Of a DNA stretch of 17,809 nt, positions 6,835 through 14,668 are shown one piece after another. The stretch is taken from positions 1 to 17,809 of the forward strand of contig JBCDBH010000089.1 of the NCBI GenBank assembly GCA_039184055.1. Reading direction: 5' to 3'. Every line of letters begins with the position of its first letter. The first letter of the stretch is position 1. The notes below the pieces were generated by a model. It saw only the letters and a program-made list of their open reading frames with translations, was not told the DNA's origin and did not search any database. This stretch comes from JBCDBH01 sp039184055 (GTDB lineage: Bacteria; Acidobacteriota; Thermoanaerobaculia; Multivoradales; J023). Both the position numbers and the translations under genes were made by a program.

Positions 6835-7418
6835 GGGTCGATTCTCCGACGAAGAAACGTATCCAGTCGTGAGTGGAGGTCTTTGTCGCGGTGGAAGCCA
6901 CGATCAACGATCAGCGTGATCGCCACACGGGTCACGGCGATATCACTCTCCTCGGCACCATGCACGAGGCGCTCAATGTCGGCGTCGTCCTGAGCGCGAC
7001 CAGCCAACAGCTTGACCGCCAGGAGGTGGCCAAGAGTCGCCACGGGTAGCGTCAAGCTGGGAAGTACCTCGAGCAATTCCGAGGCCGCGACGATCTCGGA
7101 TTCGATCCCCGATGATGCCATTAGAACGTCGACGAGCGCCCCACCGGCTCGTTGCGGTGAGCGAAATCTCACCGTCGATACGTGCCCCGTCTGTCCGTGT
7201 TCGACGGCACCGGTCAGCTGGTAGCCGCGAGCTCTCCACAAGAACCTGACGATGTCGGCTACGTCGTCGGAGTCGGCCGCGACGGCGATATCGATGTCCT
7301 GTGTCGTCCGTGGCTCGGCACGTAATGAGACCGCGAGACCTCCGACGAGCGCCCACGGCCGCTCGAGAGCATCGAAGTCTGCTCGCACCTGTTCGAGAGC
7401 GCGGAAAAGATCCACCAT
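6831..7418 (-). CDS. AbiEii-like / COG4914-type nucleotidyltransferase
   Basis: 195 residues. The nucleotidyltransferase core is plain: ALVGGLAVSLRAEPRTTQDI (residues 23-42) gives the Gly-Gly turn (G26, G27) and the D-x-D pair (D41, D43), and LVDVLMASSG gives the third acidic residue (D97). HLLAVKLLAGRAQDDADIERL (131-151), with K136 and a following acidic cluster, matches the C-terminal helical part of AbiEii/AbiGii-type and related stand-alone nucleotidyltransferases. Such enzymes transfer NMPs to RNA or protein targets and are often toxins, for example AbiEii and the MenT proteins. The ATG lies 10 nt after the stop of the MFS-M28 gene, and the end overlaps the 98-residue partner gene. A toxin role is inferred from family and arrangement only; it may simply be a hitch-hiker at the cluster edge. 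Confidence 0.85.
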   Translation of the reverse strand: MVDLFRALEQVRADFDALERPWALVGGLAVSLRAEPRTTQDIDIAVAADSDDVADIVRFLWRARGYQLTGAVEHGQTGHVSTVRFRSPQRAGGALVDVLMASSGIESEIVAASELLEVLPSLTLPVATLGHLLAVKLLAGRAQDDADIERLVHGAEESDIAVTRVAITLIVDRGFHRDKDLHSRLDTFLRRRIDP

Positions 7419-7428
7419 CTCGAAGAGC

Positions 7429-10400
7429 TTATCCGACGGTCGATTCCGTCTCGTCGTCTCCAGGTGTGACGGGCTCGGGCACGGCTGGCGCGGCGTCGAT
7501 CGTCTCGCCGACGCTGGCCGGTTCGATGAGCACCGACGGGTCGATCTCGAAGGTTTTGCGGACCAGCGAGATGTCGGTTCGTACGATCACAGCGAGAGGC
7601 CGTGGGAGCTCGTTGTCGGGACGTGGCGGTAGACCGTCGGGAATGCCCTCGAGCTGATCGACGACGGAGATCCGTACCGGCTGCTCGCTTTGAATACGGA
7701 ACTTGGCGTCGTCGTGCCCTCCGGGCTCGAGCGGGTGCCGCAGCAGGATCCGAGGCCGTCCGGGCGGGGTGGTCCGCAAGGCGATGGGCTCACCGTCGAG
7801 CTCGGCGCTCTGAAAGGCGTCCGGTGGATCGAGGATCAGCAAACGACTGCGACCGAGCTCGCTGTTGTGGAAGCGTACGCGAACGTATCGCGTCCCACCG
7901 GGACCCGGCTCGACCGATAGCACCTCGAGCTCGGGCTCGTGGAGATCGACCGCCGGAGCGTCGATCCGTGGCTGGTCGAGCACGAACGGGAAGAAAGGCT
8001 TGAAGTCGCCACGCTCCTCGCGGTCGAAGCCGATCTCCTCGGTCCAGTCGGTGATGACCGGATCGAAGGTGAACCAGGCGTGCTCATCGGTATCGAGGTT
8101 GGAGGTGTAGGTCACTGAGCTCAGCCACAGACGTCCATCCGCGCCCGGATTCCACACCGCGAAGATCAACCATCCCACCCCGAGCACGCCGGCCGCGGTC
8201 GGCAGCCATTTGGGTCGATGCGCGGTGACCGCGTCGATCAGGGGGACGAGCAAGACGATCAGCAGCACCGCTGGCAGCAGCGCGACACCACCCAGCTGCA
8301 TCAGGGTCTGCAACCCGACGTAGAGCACCTTGGTGAACGGGGGCACGAGCAGCAATCCGGGTACGGCACCGGCCACCAACACCGCAACGGCCTTCCAGCT
8401 CGCCAGCGCTCGCTCGTCGAATCGCAACAGGATGTTCAGCGTCACCAGCGCGCCGATCAGCGGCCACACGGCCAGGAAGTTACTCTCCATCGGCAGTTGC
8501 CAGCCGGAGGTGAACAAGACCGCGATCAACCACCAAAAGGCCGCGCCGATCGCCATCTCCCACATGTTGACCACCGAGCGGAAGAAGCGCTGCATCAGAA
8601 CGGCCACCGCAATGCCGAGGAACAAGAAGGCGATCATGTAGCGATGCGCCCCGATGGTGCTCCCCATGATGACGCTGACACCCGCCGAATCGCGCACAAC
8701 CAGCCAGATCAACGTGACGAACACCGGCACGGCGACGACGATGCCAAAGGTGCCGATCACCGCTTGCCACAAGGGAAATCCGCGCAAAACACGACGGCGC
8801 AGTGCGGTGAGCACGGCGAGCACGAAAAGCGCGATGGCTACCACGGCACTGAGCCCAGCGACCCAGCGCGGATAGAACACCATCCAATTGCCGAGCACAT
8901 TGAAATAGGCCTGATTGGCCCGCGCGGGCTGTTCGCTCAACGCGGCAAGATCGAGATCGGCGAAGTGACGAGTCAAGCTGAGCGCGTAGCTGCCGTGATG
9001 CTGGATCGATGCCGGGGATAGGTCTTCGGGCCGGTCGAGCATGCTGTGGTAGTGCGTCAGACCGTTGATAAAGGCCAAGTTGAAGCCCGGCATCCCGGCC
9101 TCGCGGAAGATTCTGAAGTCGGTGTCGTTGGGCAGCTTTTCGTAGATCGCCCCGGTCAGCGAGCTGGCTCGAGGATCGCTGGCTCCAGCGATGAACTCGG
9201 GAATCCACACGCCGTTTTCGTCACCGGTTTCGAACATATAGCTCGGGCCGCCACGACCGCGCGCGTCGAAGTTGATCACCACACCGATCTCACCCGCCCA
9301 GCGATGCTTGCGCAGGAAGACACGAGCCCCGTGAAGCCCCGTCTCCTCGGCATCGGGCAGGAGCACGATGACGTCGTGACGAAGTGGCTCACCGGCGGTC
9401 AACGCACGTGCCGTCTCGAGCAACGTGCTCACCGATGCCTGGTTGTCACTCGCGCCTCGCGTGGTGGGCACCGAGTCGTAGTGGGCGGCGAGAAGCACCG
9501 CCGGGCCGCCCTCGGTGCCCGGAAGTCGCGCCACCACGTTGTGCACTCGAACCGATTGGTGGAGCGAGAGCCGCGACGTGACGCTGGTCGCCTCCTGAAT
9601 CTCGACCTCGAGTCCGAGCTCTCGCAATTGTTCGACCAAATAGGCGCGAACCTCGGCGTGACGAGTCGAGCCGATCGGATGCGGTGTTTGACCCGTTACG
9701 GCAATGTGTTCGAGGGCGCGCGCGGCCGAAAACTCATCCGCCGCCGCGTCGGCGGGTAGTGGAGTCGGTGGGCGCACCATCGACACCGAGAGCAACGGCA
9801 AACCAACCAAAACCACCGTCAGCACCACCACCGCCACGGGACGAAGATGGCGGAACGGTGATGGGCTGACGTCGATCTCCTCCACGTCGTCATCATCTTC
9901 CACCTCATCGGCGACGTCGGTCTCGAGACGACGTAAGCCACGCACGCGCGAGGCGCTGATCACCAAGATGACGATCCAGACACCCAACAGCATCAGCATG
10001 AAACCGATACCGCGCCCGGGACCGGTGCCGATGAACTGGCCGACGCTCCCCGCCAAGAAACCGTCGGATTGGAGCGCCGGCTCGAACACCCAATCGGCGA
10101 GCGGCCCAGCGATCGCCTGGGCAAAAGGAACCGACGACCCGGCGATCATGCGTCGCAAGGCGAAGATCCTCCCTTGCATGTCCTCGGGGATCTTGGATTG
10201 CCAGATCGACTGACTGATGCTCCCGATCACCGGGAAGGTGGCGAGAAAAAAGAAAGCCACCGTCGCGATCAACGCCGCGTTGGGCTCCAGGCCACCGAGC
10301 AACAACACCAAGCCCTGTACCAACATCATCGCGAGAATGGTGGCGACCTTGCGTTTCGGACCGCCCCACACGCTCATCACGATGCCGCCCACCAACGTAC

Positions 10401-11280
10401 CGCTCGACGCCACCGCCAGGGTTACACCGAGCACCACCGCCGAGGCGAAACTGAGGATCAGCGGTGTGATCAGGGTCACCACCATACCGGTGGCGAAGTT
10501 GAGAATGGCGAAGAGCACCAGCAGCATGAACAGCCCCTTGTGCTCACGGAGAAAGGCCCACGCAAAACCCGTTTGCTGGCGCACCCCGCCGGTCGCCGCC
10601 TGACCCGCCGCGCTCTTCTTGGGTTTCGGAAACCGCACCAAGAGTAAGACACTGATCGAGATCAAGAAGGTAGAAAAGTCGAGCAGGATGATGTTGCGCA
10701 GACCGATCTCGACGACCAACCAGCCAGCAAGCAACGGCGCCACGATCTGCGTCATCGAAAAACCGACCTGGTTCATCCCGGCGGCGCGACTGAATTGCCG
10801 TTTGGGCACGATCGTCGTGATCACCGCGCCAAACGCTGGCAACACGAAGGAATTGAATGCCGCGCTGAGCGCCACCAGCGGGTAGATATTCCAATCGGCG
10901 ACATTGCCGGTCTGCACCATGTAGAGCAATGCCAGCGAGGTACACGCCGCGCCGATCCGCGCCGTGATCATCAGCTTGCGTCGATCCCAACGATCGACCA
11001 GCACACCCGCGAACGGTGACAGCAGGAGCACGGGTACACCCACCGACAAAGCGATCAAGGCGTAGCGGGTCACCGAGCGAGTGTTTTCGAAGATTTCCAC
11101 GCCGAGCGCGAACGCGGTCATCATCGATCCGAGGAGCGACAGCACCTGGGACGACCAAACGATGGTGAAGAGCCCCATGCCGCGTTTGTATTCGGGCTCG
11201 GCTGGCGAGTCCTCCGTGAGCGGCGCACCCGCCGGATCGGTATCGAGCGGCGTGTCGTCTGTCGTACGTTGATCGGTCAT
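7429..11280 (-). CDS. MFS exporter fused to ERMP1-like M28 metallopeptidase
   Basis: 1283 residues in one uninterrupted frame. Residues about 33-445 form a 12-helix MFS exporter (DHA3/MFS_3 type, as in EntS-like siderophore exporters) with loop motif GVLVDRWDRRKLM (92-104). A cytoplasmic acidic linker (453-470) and one extra helix (about 480-500) lead into an M28 peptidase (about 510-775) of the ERMP1/Fxna type. All metal and catalytic residues are present: H600 and D602 (AAHYDS), D612, E645/E646 (DAEETG), D672 (INFDARG) and H745 (THYHSMLD). Eight or so further helices (803-1043) and a soluble tail follow, again like ERMP1. Counting helices puts the peptidase in the periplasm. A GTG/ATG further upstream (to 11334) would overlap the previous gene; ATG 11280 with GGAAA upstream is preferred. 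Likely exports and trims the cluster product (inference). Confidence 0.93.
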   Translation of the reverse strand: MTDQRTTDDTPLDTDPAGAPLTEDSPAEPEYKRGMGLFTIVWSSQVLSLLGSMMTAFALGVEIFENTRSVTRYALIALSVGVPVLLLSPFAGVLVDRWDRRKLMITARIGAACTSLALLYMVQTGNVADWNIYPLVALSAAFNSFVLPAFGAVITTIVPKRQFSRAAGMNQVGFSMTQIVAPLLAGWLVVEIGLRNIILLDFSTFLISISVLLLVRFPKPKKSAAGQAATGGVRQQTGFAWAFLREHKGLFMLLVLFAILNFATGMVVTLITPLILSFASAVVLGVTLAVASSGTLVGGIVMSVWGGPKRKVATILAMMLVQGLVLLLGGLEPNAALIATVAFFFLATFPVIGSISQSIWQSKIPEDMQGRIFALRRMIAGSSVPFAQAIAGPLADWVFEPALQSDGFLAGSVGQFIGTGPGRGIGFMLMLLGVWIVILVISASRVRGLRRLETDVADEVEDDDDVEEIDVSPSPFRHLRPVAVVVLTVVLVGLPLLSVSMVRPPTPLPADAAADEFSAARALEHIAVTGQTPHPIGSTRHAEVRAYLVEQLRELGLEVEIQEATSVTSRLSLHQSVRVHNVVARLPGTEGGPAVLLAAHYDSVPTTRGASDNQASVSTLLETARALTAGEPLRHDVIVLLPDAEETGLHGARVFLRKHRWAGEIGVVINFDARGRGGPSYMFETGDENGVWIPEFIAGASDPRASSLTGAIYEKLPNDTDFRIFREAGMPGFNLAFINGLTHYHSMLDRPEDLSPASIQHHGSYALSLTRHFADLDLAALSEQPARANQAYFNVLGNWMVFYPRWVAGLSAVVAIALFVLAVLTALRRRVLRGFPLWQAVIGTFGIVVAVPVFVTLIWLVVRDSAGVSVIMGSTIGAHRYMIAFLFLGIAVAVLMQRFFRSVVNMWEMAIGAAFWWLIAVLFTSGWQLPMESNFLAVWPLIGALVTLNILLRFDERALASWKAVAVLVAGAVPGLLLVPPFTKVLYVGLQTLMQLGGVALLPAVLLIVLLVPLIDAVTAHRPKWLPTAAGVLGVGWLIFAVWNPGADGRLWLSSVTYTSNLDTDEHAWFTFDPVITDWTEEIGFDREERGDFKPFFPFVLDQPRIDAPAVDLHEPELEVLSVEPGPGGTRYVRVRFHNSELGRSRLLILDPPDAFQSAELDGEPIALRTTPPGRPRILLRHPLEPGGHDDAKFRIQSEQPVRISVVDQLEGIPDGLPPRPDNELPRPLAVIVRTDISLVRKTFEIDPSVLIEPASVGETIDAAPAVPEPVTPGDDETESTVG

Positions 11281-11308
11281 CTTTTTTCCATGTTCATCGG
11301 TGGATACA

Positions 11309-12646
11309 TCACAAGGCGGCGCCCGCCGATGCATTCATCTGTTTTGTCTTCCAAGTGATCCCGGGACTGAGAAAAGGCTCCGGAGGAAGGCGGTTGGGCG
11401 GTGTGAGTCGTCGAGCGTCGGTGAGCAAAGGTGATTCGACACCCAAGAGCTCGTCGACCATCAGCCGCCCCAGAACGGTCCCCATGGCGATACCGGCACC
11501 GGTGAATGCCCCCGCGGTCACCAGCCCTCGGGCAATCCGACCAAAGAACGGTCGTAGGCTCGGTGTCGTGCCCATCGGCCCGGCCCACGTGCTTTCGAGC
11601 TCGATGTCGGCGAGCGACGGCCAACGCGCGGTGAGCGCTTTGCGATGCTCGGCGACGGCGTTCTGGCGCACCGACGCGGCGGCGCTGGCATCGCGGGTGT
11701 AATGAATCGTGTTGCGGATCAAGAGACGCTGATCGCGAGTACGACGCAGGCTCGAGCCCATCGGATCCTGGGCCAGCAAGCCCCATTCGGGCTCGTCCCC
11801 GAGGAGGTCTTGCTCGGCTGAAGTCAGGGGTCGAGTCAGGCTACCGAAGGTGACCAGAGGAAAAAGACGATCGCGCAGCAGACCGAGCATGGGAGCGTAG
11901 GCGTTGAGCGCGACGACCACCCGTGACGCACGCACCGTGGCCGCGGGAGTCGACACGATCACCTCGCCATCACGAGTTTCGATACTGGTCACGGGTGTGT
12001 GCTGGTAGAGCGCCACGGACTCGGGCAACGCGGCGGCGATCCCGTGCACGAGCTTGCCGACATGAACGAGAACACTTCCCGGCATACGGACCGCGGCGCG
12101 ATAGAAATCGGTACCGGTCAGCCGACGGAGCGCGGCACGATCGAGATGCTCGTATCGTCGGCCGATCGACTCGAGCCAGGGTGTCAGCGACGCCAGACCT
12201 TGTACACCTGCGTCGCTCGCCGCGATATGCAGCCAGCCGCGATCGTCCCAATCGCAGTCGATGTCGAATCGAGTTCGCGCGTGATCGAGCGCGGCGATCC
12301 CAGCGTGGGAGAGACGTAGAAAGCGCCCAGCGTCGGCCTTGGGTTTGGCGCCGACAAAGCCCGCCTGGTCGACCACGAAACCCGACGCGCGCCCCGAGCC
12401 CCCGGCCCCTGCGTGTTGCGCTTCGAGCACCACGACGCGCCAATCGGGTCGTAGGCCGGCGCAGCGATGCGCCGCGGCAAGACCGGTAAAGCCAGCGCCG
12501 ATGACGATCAAATCGGCGTCGACGTCGCCACCGAGCGCCGGTGACGGTGGCAAGCCCGGTGTGTCGTGGAGCCAGCCGCAATCGGTGTCGTCCGACACCG
12601 GAAAGCGCGCGCGCCACATCCGATTACCTGTACCGAATCGATTCAC
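11309..12646 (-). CDS. FAD-dependent amine/amino-acid oxidase (DAO family)
   Basis: 445 residues. The N-terminal Rossmann motif DLIVIGAGFTGLAAAHR (45-61, GxGxxG at 50-55) leads into VVVLEA (71-76), the FAD ribose-binding end, then GAGGSGRASGF as in PuuB-type and glycine-oxidase-type flavoenzymes. A C-terminal GLVTAGAFTGAGIAMGTVLG stretch is the second FAD-contact region of DAO proteins. The family oxidises C-N bonds (glycine, sarcosine, gamma-glutamylputrescine, polyamines) to imines. The exact substrate cannot be read here. The GTG start at 12646 has a GAGGG about 5 nt upstream; an in-frame ATG at 12619 would remove 9 residues. It lies after a terminator-like hairpin and 28 nt before the MFS-M28 gene, so it probably begins that transcript. 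Together with the SpeD-like and N-hydroxylase genes, an amine substrate is plausible. Confidence 0.88.
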   Translation of the reverse strand: MNRFGTGNRMWRARFPVSDDTDCGWLHDTPGLPPSPALGGDVDADLIVIGAGFTGLAAAHRCAGLRPDWRVVVLEAQHAGAGGSGRASGFVVDQAGFVGAKPKADAGRFLRLSHAGIAALDHARTRFDIDCDWDDRGWLHIAASDAGVQGLASLTPWLESIGRRYEHLDRAALRRLTGTDFYRAAVRMPGSVLVHVGKLVHGIAAALPESVALYQHTPVTSIETRDGEVIVSTPAATVRASRVVVALNAYAPMLGLLRDRLFPLVTFGSLTRPLTSAEQDLLGDEPEWGLLAQDPMGSSLRRTRDQRLLIRNTIHYTRDASAAASVRQNAVAEHRKALTARWPSLADIELESTWAGPMGTTPSLRPFFGRIARGLVTAGAFTGAGIAMGTVLGRLMVDELLGVESPLLTDARRLTPPNRLPPEPFLSPGITWKTKQMNASAGAAL

Positions 12647-12713
12647 CTCGACCCTCGTTCGCTCGACTCGCCGGCGAACCGTACGCTCGCCGACACCCTC
12701 TCGTCAACGCGAC

Positions 12714-12746
12714 AAAGGCGGCCCCCTTCACGGGGAGCCGCCTTTT
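12714..12746 (-). terminator. Strong hairpin terminator after the SpeD-like gene
   Basis: A perfect 9-bp stem (AAAGGCGGC at 12714-12722 with GCCGCCTTT at 12737-12745) continues as CCCC/GGGG with a single bulged A and a 5-nt loop. It starts 22 bp past the stop of the SpeD-like gene. T runs lie on both strands, so it may work in either direction; the plus-strand copy has TTTT. The rest of the 121-bp gap up to the DAO gene shows no other gene. Confidence 0.8.
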
Positions 12747-12767
12747 GTGCTCGAAACCGCCGGATGC

Positions 12768-13202
12768 TCAGCTGGCGGCGCCGGCCAGAGCCGCCTCGCG
12801 ACGACGCATCATGGCCTCACGGCCACGCGGCAGAATCTGGATTTCCATGTCCTCGGGCTCGAACCAGTCACGAACGAATTGTTCCACTTTCGCGGGTTCG
12901 AAATGTTTGCACGAGTAGACATCGATGCTGATGAAGTTGTTGTTGGCCGAGGTGTGGACCTGAATGCCGCTCTCGATGATCGGCACCCAGCCGCTATAGC
13001 CGGGCACACCGGGAAAGGTCTTTTTGCACGTTTTGAAGATGTAGGGCTGGGTCTGCTTGGTCATGTTGAGAAAGTCACAAATCTCGTCGAGGAACTCATA
13101 TCCCCGATCGAGATTCGTACACGCATCCTCGGTACAGCCGAAACAGTCGATGGCCATGTGGTAGCCCCAGGCATCGCCGAAGTTCAGGTTTTGCTCACTC
13201 AT
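12768..13202 (-). CDS. SpeD-like pyruvoyl-dependent decarboxylase (AdoMetDC superfamily)
   Basis: 144 residues. The proenzyme core matches class-1 prokaryotic S-adenosylmethionine decarboxylases. WVPIIESGIQVHT (72-84) holds the self-cleavage site E77-S78, where S78 becomes the pyruvoyl group, and H83. ISIDVYSC (91-98) ends in C98. The spacings S-to-H (5) and H-to-C (15) equal those of the Thermotoga enzyme (S63, H68, C83). The His normally following the pyruvoyl Ser is Gly here (G79). The N-terminus WGYHMAIDCFGC resembles the usual 'H-x-x-x-(D/E)-x-x-x-C' strand. AGGAGG lies 9 nt before the ATG, the strongest ribosome site seen. SpeD homologues are known to have evolved into ornithine or arginine decarboxylases, so beside an ornithine hydroxylase the substrate may not be SAM. 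That part is inference. Confidence 0.82.
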   Translation of the reverse strand: MSEQNLNFGDAWGYHMAIDCFGCTEDACTNLDRGYEFLDEICDFLNMTKQTQPYIFKTCKKTFPGVPGYSGWVPIIESGIQVHTSANNNFISIDVYSCKHFEPAKVEQFVRDWFEPEDMEIQILPRGREAMMRRREAALAGAAS

Positions 13203-13315
13203 GGTCGCCTTCCTCCTGCAAAAGGCTAGTTGTCGGATCGATCCCCATGGATCCGCTTATGTCCATCGCGAGTACGACACTCGCGCGTGATGGTCCGTCG
13301 TCGTGCCCCTTTTCC
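13203..13315 (-). promoter_or_regulatory. Structured 113-bp leader between the N-hydroxylase and SpeD-like genes
   Basis: The gap holds two small perfect inverted repeats: CGCGAGT/ACTCGCG (7-bp stem, 5-nt loop, 13267-13285) and CGGATC/GATCCG (6-bp stem, 10-nt loop, 13234-13255), followed by the AGGAGG of the SpeD-like gene. No T run follows either hairpin, so they are not obvious terminators. They could protect or pace the transcript, or modulate SpeD translation. No known riboswitch was recognised. Confidence 0.4.
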
Positions 13316-14668
13316 TCACACCATCTCGAGAACCGGCTCGCGTCGATGCGCGACGATCGAAGCCAGAATCTCTCGTGCCCGAATTGGGATGAGCGAGAGC
13401 ACGGTTTCACTGATGCCGTGCGTATCCTCGCAATAGCCCTGGAGATAGATGCCGGCGGCCAAGGTCTCGTCGCTGTCGAGTCGGTAGTCCCGACCGATCC
13501 GCCAGCCACCGCCATCACCATCCCGGAGATGTTCGCTCAAAGGCGCCAGCACCGGGTGCTTCTTCGGCCAGTCATAGCCACTGCACAAGATCATGCGATC
13601 AGCCTCGAGCTCGACGCGGTGGTCGTGCATGAGGTGGTGGTAGGTCGCCACTACCTTGTCGTTACGCTCTTCGACTTTCTCGAGTTGCATGAACGGCTTG
13701 ATCTCACCTCGCACATCGCCAGCCACTTTCTGACGATAGAGCTCGGTGTAGATCCGATGGATCAGAGGCTCGTCGATCACCGCGTAGTTGACGTCCTTGA
13801 TGATGTCGAAGAACTCTCGACGTCGTTCGGGCGCCAGGTCGTAGTAGTAGTCCGTCCACGAAGGAAAGAACACACTATTGGTGAAGTCACTACCGTCAGC
13901 GGGCTTGTAGGCGAAGCGTCGAATGGTCGAGGTCACCCGTGACCGCTTATAGCGTTCGAGCAAGTAAAGGAAAAGCTCGGCCGCGCTTTGCCCTGCGCCG
14001 ACGATCAAAAAGCTCTCTCCCGCCTCGGGGCCGGGAATGCGTTCCAAGTCGCGGAGAAATTTGTCGGAGTGCAGCACCCGGTCACCGACCATCTCGCGCA
14101 GCCCGAGCTCTCGACCTTCACGTTCGAGGACGACGTTTTCCGGCCCTTTGGGCACACCACCGGTGGCCACCACGACGTTGCGAGTCTCGAATCGTTCGAC
14201 GCTACCGTCGGCGAGATTCTCGGCTTCGACGATCACCGTCTCGATCACGCCGTCGTCGCCACGGGTGCCGGGCTCGATTCGGGTGACACGCCGGCCGTAG
14301 CACACGCGTGAGCCGAGCTTGTCGGCCGCCCAGGCGAGATAGTCGGCGAATTCCTCACGTGTCGGATAGAGCTCGCGCAGATTGAGAAACTCGAAAAGAC
14401 GCCCCTTCTCTTTCAAATAATTGAGAAAGGTGAAACGGCTGCACGGATCGGCAACGGTGGCCAGATCTTTGATGACGCTGATTTGCAACAGCGAGCCTTC
14501 GAGCATCATCCCGGGATGCCAAGCGTGGCTGGGTTTGGCCTCGAGAAAAACACGACGTTGCTGTTGCTCGGCTGGAGCTTCCTCCAAAGCCACGGCGAGA
14601 GCCAGATTGGCCGGGCCGAGGCCAATGGTCAGCACATCATAGACGTCGCGCTCGGTTGCTTCGTTCAT
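13316..14668 (-). CDS. L-ornithine N5-monooxygenase (PvdA/SidA family)
   Basis: 450 residues, class B flavin N-hydroxylating monooxygenase. The FAD site is IGLGPANLALAVAL (15-28). AWHPGMMLEGSLLQIS (49-64) and VIKDLATVADPCSRFTFLNY (65-84) are the family signature. The NADPH site is FLIVGAGQSAAELFLYL (220-236). DFTNSVFFPSW (261-271) and GYCEDTHGISETVLS near the C-terminus complete the pattern. K67 and N264 stand where PvdA/SidA contact the amino-acid carboxylate and alpha-amine, so free L-ornithine is the most likely substrate; the lysine-specific IucD type cannot be fully excluded. The product, N5-hydroxyornithine, is the precursor of hydroxamate ligands in NRPS siderophores. It sits downstream of a thioesterase-ended synthetase gene, after a 292-bp gap that may hold its own promoter. 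Only a weak ribosome site is visible. Confidence 0.93.
   Translation of the reverse strand: MNEATERDVYDVLTIGLGPANLALAVALEEAPAEQQQRRVFLEAKPSHAWHPGMMLEGSLLQISVIKDLATVADPCSRFTFLNYLKEKGRLFEFLNLRELYPTREEFADYLAWAADKLGSRVCYGRRVTRIEPGTRGDDGVIETVIVEAENLADGSVERFETRNVVVATGGVPKGPENVVLEREGRELGLREMVGDRVLHSDKFLRDLERIPGPEAGESFLIVGAGQSAAELFLYLLERYKRSRVTSTIRRFAYKPADGSDFTNSVFFPSWTDYYYDLAPERRREFFDIIKDVNYAVIDEPLIHRIYTELYRQKVAGDVRGEIKPFMQLEKVEERNDKVVATYHHLMHDHRVELEADRMILCSGYDWPKKHPVLAPLSEHLRDGDGGGWRIGRDYRLDSDETLAAGIYLQGYCEDTHGISETVLSLIPIRAREILASIVAHRREPVLEMV

Noticed and set aside
8218..9021. 267-codon plus-strand frame opposite the M28 helix bundle
   Set aside because: Gln/His/Arg-rich shadow of the hydrophobic minus-strand coding sequence; no family resemblance.
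9880..9930. Possibility that MFS and M28 are two genes split near the acidic linker
   Set aside because: No stop codon, ribosome site or new start is visible around the linker; the frame runs through. Raw reads would settle it.
11281..11334. Upstream start for the MFS-M28 gene adding 18 residues
   Set aside because: It would overlap the end of the DAO gene by 26 nt and adds a polar stretch without homology; ATG at 11280 has GGAAA upstream and an uninterrupted family-like N-terminus.
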